Part shown: piece by piece, positions 6,360 through 8,787 of the stretch
Position numbering within the stretch: the first letter of the stretch is position 1
Layout of the letters: the number at the start of each line of letters is the position of its first letter
DNA from: Verrucomicrobiales bacterium
GTDB taxonomy: Bacteria; Verrucomicrobiota; Verrucomicrobiia; Verrucomicrobiales; Verrucomicrobiaceae
Assembly (NCBI GenBank): GCA_003453085.1
Contig: DMMK01000058.1
Coordinates: 1 to 8,787 of the forward strand
Reading direction: 5' to 3'
Length of the DNA: 8,787 nucleotides
Program-made: the position numbers and the translations under genes
The notes under the pieces: model-generated
Told to the model about the DNA's origin: nothing
The model's input: only the letters and a program-made list of their open reading frames with translations
The model's database searches: none

Positions 6360-7100
6360 ATGAAATGCCCGCCTTTCTCCCTCCTCGCCGCCTTTTTGGC
6401 GCTCGCCACCCTGCCCCTTTCCGCCAACGAACCGGCGCCACCGCCCGGATTTAAGGCCATCTTCAATGGCAAAGACCTCACTGGCTGGCATGGGCTGAAT
6501 CCCCACTCGGTGGTAAAACTGACCGGAGAGAAAAAAGATGCGGCCCTGAAAAAGATGCGCGAGGAATTCGCCCAGCACTGGCGGGTGGAAAACGGCGAGC
6601 TCGTCAACATCGGCACCGGCCCCTATGCCACCACGGATGCGGTCTTTGGGGACATTGAATTTCTCATTGAGTACAAAACGGTGGCCAAGGCCGACAGCGG
6701 CATCTACCTGCGCGGCAATCCCCAGGTGCAGATCTGGGACATCAACCAGCCTGACGATGCCAAAAAGCCGGATCGCCATCCCAAACTGGGTTCAGGCGGC
6801 CTGTTTAACAACACGCCCAAAACACCGGGCCGCGACCCGCTGGTACTGGCGGACAAACCTTTTGGCGAGTGGAACAGCTTTCGCATCCGCCAGATCGGTG
6901 ATGTGACCTGGATCTGGCTGAACGAAAAGCTGGTGGTGGATGGTGCCAAGATGGAAAACTTCTGGGACAAAACCCAGCCCCTGCCAGCTAGCGGCCCCCT
7001 CATGCTGCAGACTCACGGCGGTGAGATCCGCTGGAGAAATCTCTTCGTGCGTGAAATCGGCAAAGAGGAAGCGGCGAAGATTCTGGCCGAGAAAAAGTAA
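6360..7100 (+). CDS. secreted DUF1080 protein (3-keto-glycoside hydrolase-like)
   Basis: The ATG at 6360 yields 246 residues beginning with a standard Sec signal peptide (MKCPPFSLLAAFLALATLPL, cleavage probably after Ser-Ala at 21-22). The upstream in-frame ATG at 6297 would bury this signal behind 21 polar and charged residues, so the later start is preferred. The rest is one DUF1080 domain (PF06439, concanavalin-like beta sandwich): GFKAIFNGKDLTGWHG (30-45), FGDIEFLIEYKT (96-107), SGIYLRGNPQVQIWD (113-127), GSGGLFNN (144-151), FGEWNSFRI (168-176) and LMLQTHGGEIRWRNLFVREI (214-233). The family is abundant in Planctomycetota, Verrucomicrobiota and Bacteroidota, and some members hydrolyse 3-keto-glycosides made by sugar oxidoreductases. 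Substrate and catalytic residues cannot be read here. It is the only plus-strand gene, convergent with pheT and divergent from trpA, so it is probably transcribed alone. No Shine-Dalgarno precedes the start. Confidence 0.93.
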   Translation: MKCPPFSLLAAFLALATLPLSANEPAPPPGFKAIFNGKDLTGWHGLNPHSVVKLTGEKKDAALKKMREEFAQHWRVENGELVNIGTGPYATTDAVFGDIEFLIEYKTVAKADSGIYLRGNPQVQIWDINQPDDAKKPDRHPKLGSGGLFNNTPKTPGRDPLVLADKPFGEWNSFRIRQIGDVTWIWLNEKLVVDGAKMENFWDKTQPLPASGPLMLQTHGGEIRWRNLFVREIGKEEAAKILAEKK

Positions 7101-7159
7101 CTGTGAATGACCAGCCGATGGCCTCCTCTTTAAAGAAGGCCATCGGCTGTTAAACACAG
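7101..7159. terminator. hairpin in the convergent DUF1080/pheT gap, probable bidirectional terminator
   Basis: CAGCCGATGGCC (7112-7123) and GGCCATCGGCTG (7138-7149) form a perfect 12-bp stem around a 14-nt loop that contains a smaller CTTTAAAG palindrome. CTGTG (7101-7105) and CACAG (7155-7159) can add an outer 5-bp clamp. The structure fills the 61-nt gap between the DUF1080 stop and the pheT stop, where a two-way terminator is expected. Neither strand has a proper U-tract after the stem: TTAAACAC on plus, GTCATTCACAG then a delayed TTTTTC on minus. The termination mechanism is therefore uncertain. Confidence 0.7.
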
Positions 7160-7161
7160 GC

Positions 7162-8787
7162 TTAGCGGCGAATCGTCGCTGGCAGCGCCTTCTCGAGCGA
7201 GGCCAGAATGCGGGCGTGGACGGCATCCACCTCGGCGGTTTCCAGGGTCTTTTCCCCGGAACGGTAGGTCAGCGTCCAGGCCACGGATTTGCGGTCGGCT
7301 GGCAGCTTGGTGCCACTTGGGTCCAGGAAGACATCGAAGAGGTCGGCCTTGACCATCAGAGGCTCTTTGAGGCCCATGAAGAAGGCGTTTACCTTGGTGT
7401 TAGCCAGATCCGCAGGAAGCTCGAAAGCGACATCGCGGGTGACGGCCGGATAGCGGGGCAGTTCCTCAAACTTGGCCGGACCGCTGCTGCCCTGACGCAA
7501 GGCGCTGAGAAGGAGCTCGACGACGTACACTGGATGACGTGCATCCAACTGGCGAGCGCGAGACGGGTGCAACTGAGCGATCCAGCCGAGCACACGATTG
7601 CCAGCCTTCAGTTCGCTGTGCAGGAGGAAGGTGCCGTTGTCAGCCAAAGGCTTGACGTCCAGCGCCGTGACGCCCGGCAGGGACTCGACGATTCCGCGAA
7701 GATCAAAGACATCCGCAGCCTGAGGCTCGCGGCCATGCCAGGAACTGGTGGCTACCGGACCGCTGAGCAGGATGGCGAGGCGGTCTTCCTCACGGGTCTG
7801 GCCATTGGGCAGCTTCAGAAAAACGCGGCCGGATTCAAAGAACCGCAAGCGCTGCAAACCCTGGCGGTTGTTCAGGGCCGCCGTGGCCAGAAGGCCAGGG
7901 ATGAGGCTGGGACGCAGGGTGGTGAGGTCCTCGCTCAGAGGATTCTTCAGGGCCACGCTGACGGCGGCCGGATTGGCATTGCCCAGGCTGTCGCTGATCT
8001 GTGCGGTGGAGACCAGGCGCAGGGTCTGGGCCTCATTGAAACCACGGTTGGCCAAAGCCTGACGAAGCTGCATGACGTGGTCATACTGGCGATCTGTGGC
8101 ATCACCGCTGGCCATGACGGCGGTGAAGCGAGAAGGCACACGATCCAGGCCGACCACACGCGCCACCTCTTCCACGAGGTCCACGCTGCGGACGAGATCC
8201 AGACGGTAGCTGGGGATGGACCAGACGGTCTTTTCAGCATCGCCGCCTGTCTTGTTCAGCCCCAGCTTGGTGAGGATGCCATGGGCTTCTTCCGTGCTGA
8301 GATCTGGAATGCCTAACAAACGATGCGCACGCCCTTCATCCAGCGTGACATCCTGCAGGAGCACCGGTGCAGCACCGGCGGCGGCGAGGGTTTCCTCCAC
8401 CTTGCCACCGGCGATTTCGAGAATGAGCTTCACCGCCAGATCCGAGGCCCCCTGAACCTGCTGCGGATCGCAGCCGCGCTCAAAACGGTAGCTGGAATCC
8501 GAATGGATGCCGAGACGGCGCGAGGTGCGGCGGATGCCGGAAGGTGTGAAGTAGGCGCTCTCCAGCAGCATGTTCACCGTGCTGTCGGTGACGCCCGTTT
8601 CTTCACCGCCCATGACGCCTGCAATGGCGACCGGACGCTGGCTGTCGGCAATGACGAGGTCTTCCGGAAGCAGCGCTGGCTCCGTGCCATCGAGAGCGAC
8701 GATCTTTTCACCTTCGGCCGCACGACGCACGACAATGCCGCCATTGAGTTTATCGAGGTCAAAGGCATGCAAAGGCTGGCCCATTTC
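7162..8787 (-). CDS. pheT: phenylalanyl-tRNA synthetase beta subunit, 5' end cut off by window edge
   Basis: PheT is the tRNA-recognising and editing subunit of the cytoplasmic alpha2beta2 phenylalanyl-tRNA synthetase. The frame is open to base 8787 (541 codons); the Met at 8784 is internal, because GQPLHAFDLDKLNGG is a motif in the middle of PheT. About 250-260 N-terminal residues (tRNA-binding-like domain and part of B3/B4) lie beyond the right edge, given a normal length near 800. Counting from that Met, the end of the B3/B4 editing domain is about 1-125 (YFTPSGIRRTSRRLGIHSDS, 79-98, then RFERGCDP). B5 is about 140-215 (IPSYRLDLVRSVDLVEEVAR), the inactive synthetase-like core about 225-430, and the FDX-ACB anticodon-binding domain about 441-540 (LPRYPAVTRDVAFEL). 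The TAA stop at 7164-7162 is followed by the convergent hairpin, so pheT ends its transcript. pheS would be expected upstream, outside the window. Confidence 0.97.
   Translation of the reverse strand, partial: EMGQPLHAFDLDKLNGGIVVRRAAEGEKIVALDGTEPALLPEDLVIADSQRPVAIAGVMGGEETGVTDSTVNMLLESAYFTPSGIRRTSRRLGIHSDSSYRFERGCDPQQVQGASDLAVKLILEIAGGKVEETLAAAGAAPVLLQDVTLDEGRAHRLLGIPDLSTEEAHGILTKLGLNKTGGDAEKTVWSIPSYRLDLVRSVDLVEEVARVVGLDRVPSRFTAVMASGDATDRQYDHVMQLRQALANRGFNEAQTLRLVSTAQISDSLGNANPAAVSVALKNPLSEDLTTLRPSLIPGLLATAALNNRQGLQRLRFFESGRVFLKLPNGQTREEDRLAILLSGPVATSSWHGREPQAADVFDLRGIVESLPGVTALDVKPLADNGTFLLHSELKAGNRVLGWIAQLHPSRARQLDARHPVYVVELLLSALRQGSSGPAKFEELPRYPAVTRDVAFELPADLANTKVNAFFMGLKEPLMVKADLFDVFLDPSGTKLPADRKSVAWTLTYRSGEKTLETAEVDAVHARILASLEKALPATIRR

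Noticed and set aside
7216..8316. 366-codon open frame on the plus strand
   Set aside because: It is wholly antisense to pheT, whose B5 and FDX-ACB domains are clear in the opposite frame. No domain, signal peptide or ribosome-binding site supports it.

Overview
The window looks like chromosomal DNA from a Verrucomicrobiota bacterium, most plausibly a Prosthecobacter/Verrucomicrobium-like member of Verrucomicrobiales. This rests on protein types and a GC-rich composition. The PSCyt1-PSCyt2-PSD1 (DUF1549/DUF1553) protein next to a Tat-exported DUF1501 protein, with a secreted DUF1080 protein nearby, is a combination typical of Planctomycetota and Verrucomicrobiota. The genus is an inference and was not tested by any search.

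Layout, left to right. Positions 1-6219 hold five genes, all on the minus strand, which read in transcription order as trpA, dapF, dapA, a cytochrome-type PSD1 gene and a DUF1501 gene whose 3' end lies beyond the left edge. Gaps between them are 72, 21, 60 and 32 nt. Positions 6220-6359 are a divergent intergenic region. Positions 6360-7100 hold the only plus-strand gene, a secreted DUF1080 protein. It converges on pheT (minus strand, 7162 to the right edge, 5' end missing), and a strong hairpin fills the 61-nt gap between them. No gap without a gene exceeds 140 nt. I saw no rRNA, tRNA, CRISPR array, insertion sequence or phage gene.

The genes fall into two groups. TrpA, DapF, DapA and PheT are housekeeping enzymes: the last steps of tryptophan synthesis, the diaminopimelate branch feeding lysine and peptidoglycan, and phenylalanyl-tRNA charging. 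The PSD1/DUF1501 pair and DUF1080 are predicted to be exported. The first two belong to families with no settled biochemical function; DUF1080 belongs to the 3-keto-glycoside hydrolase family and suggests sugar breakdown outside the cytoplasm.

I found no clear new multi-gene system. The most interesting signals are non-coding. A 57-nt imperfect palindrome between dapA and the PSD1 gene could hide that gene's start codon in a hairpin. A perfect 19-nt homopurine mirror repeat lies directly before dapF. All six visible gene starts lack a recognisable Shine-Dalgarno sequence. The DUF1501 gene is open to the left edge and has no stop in the window, so a search restricted to complete ORFs would miss it.
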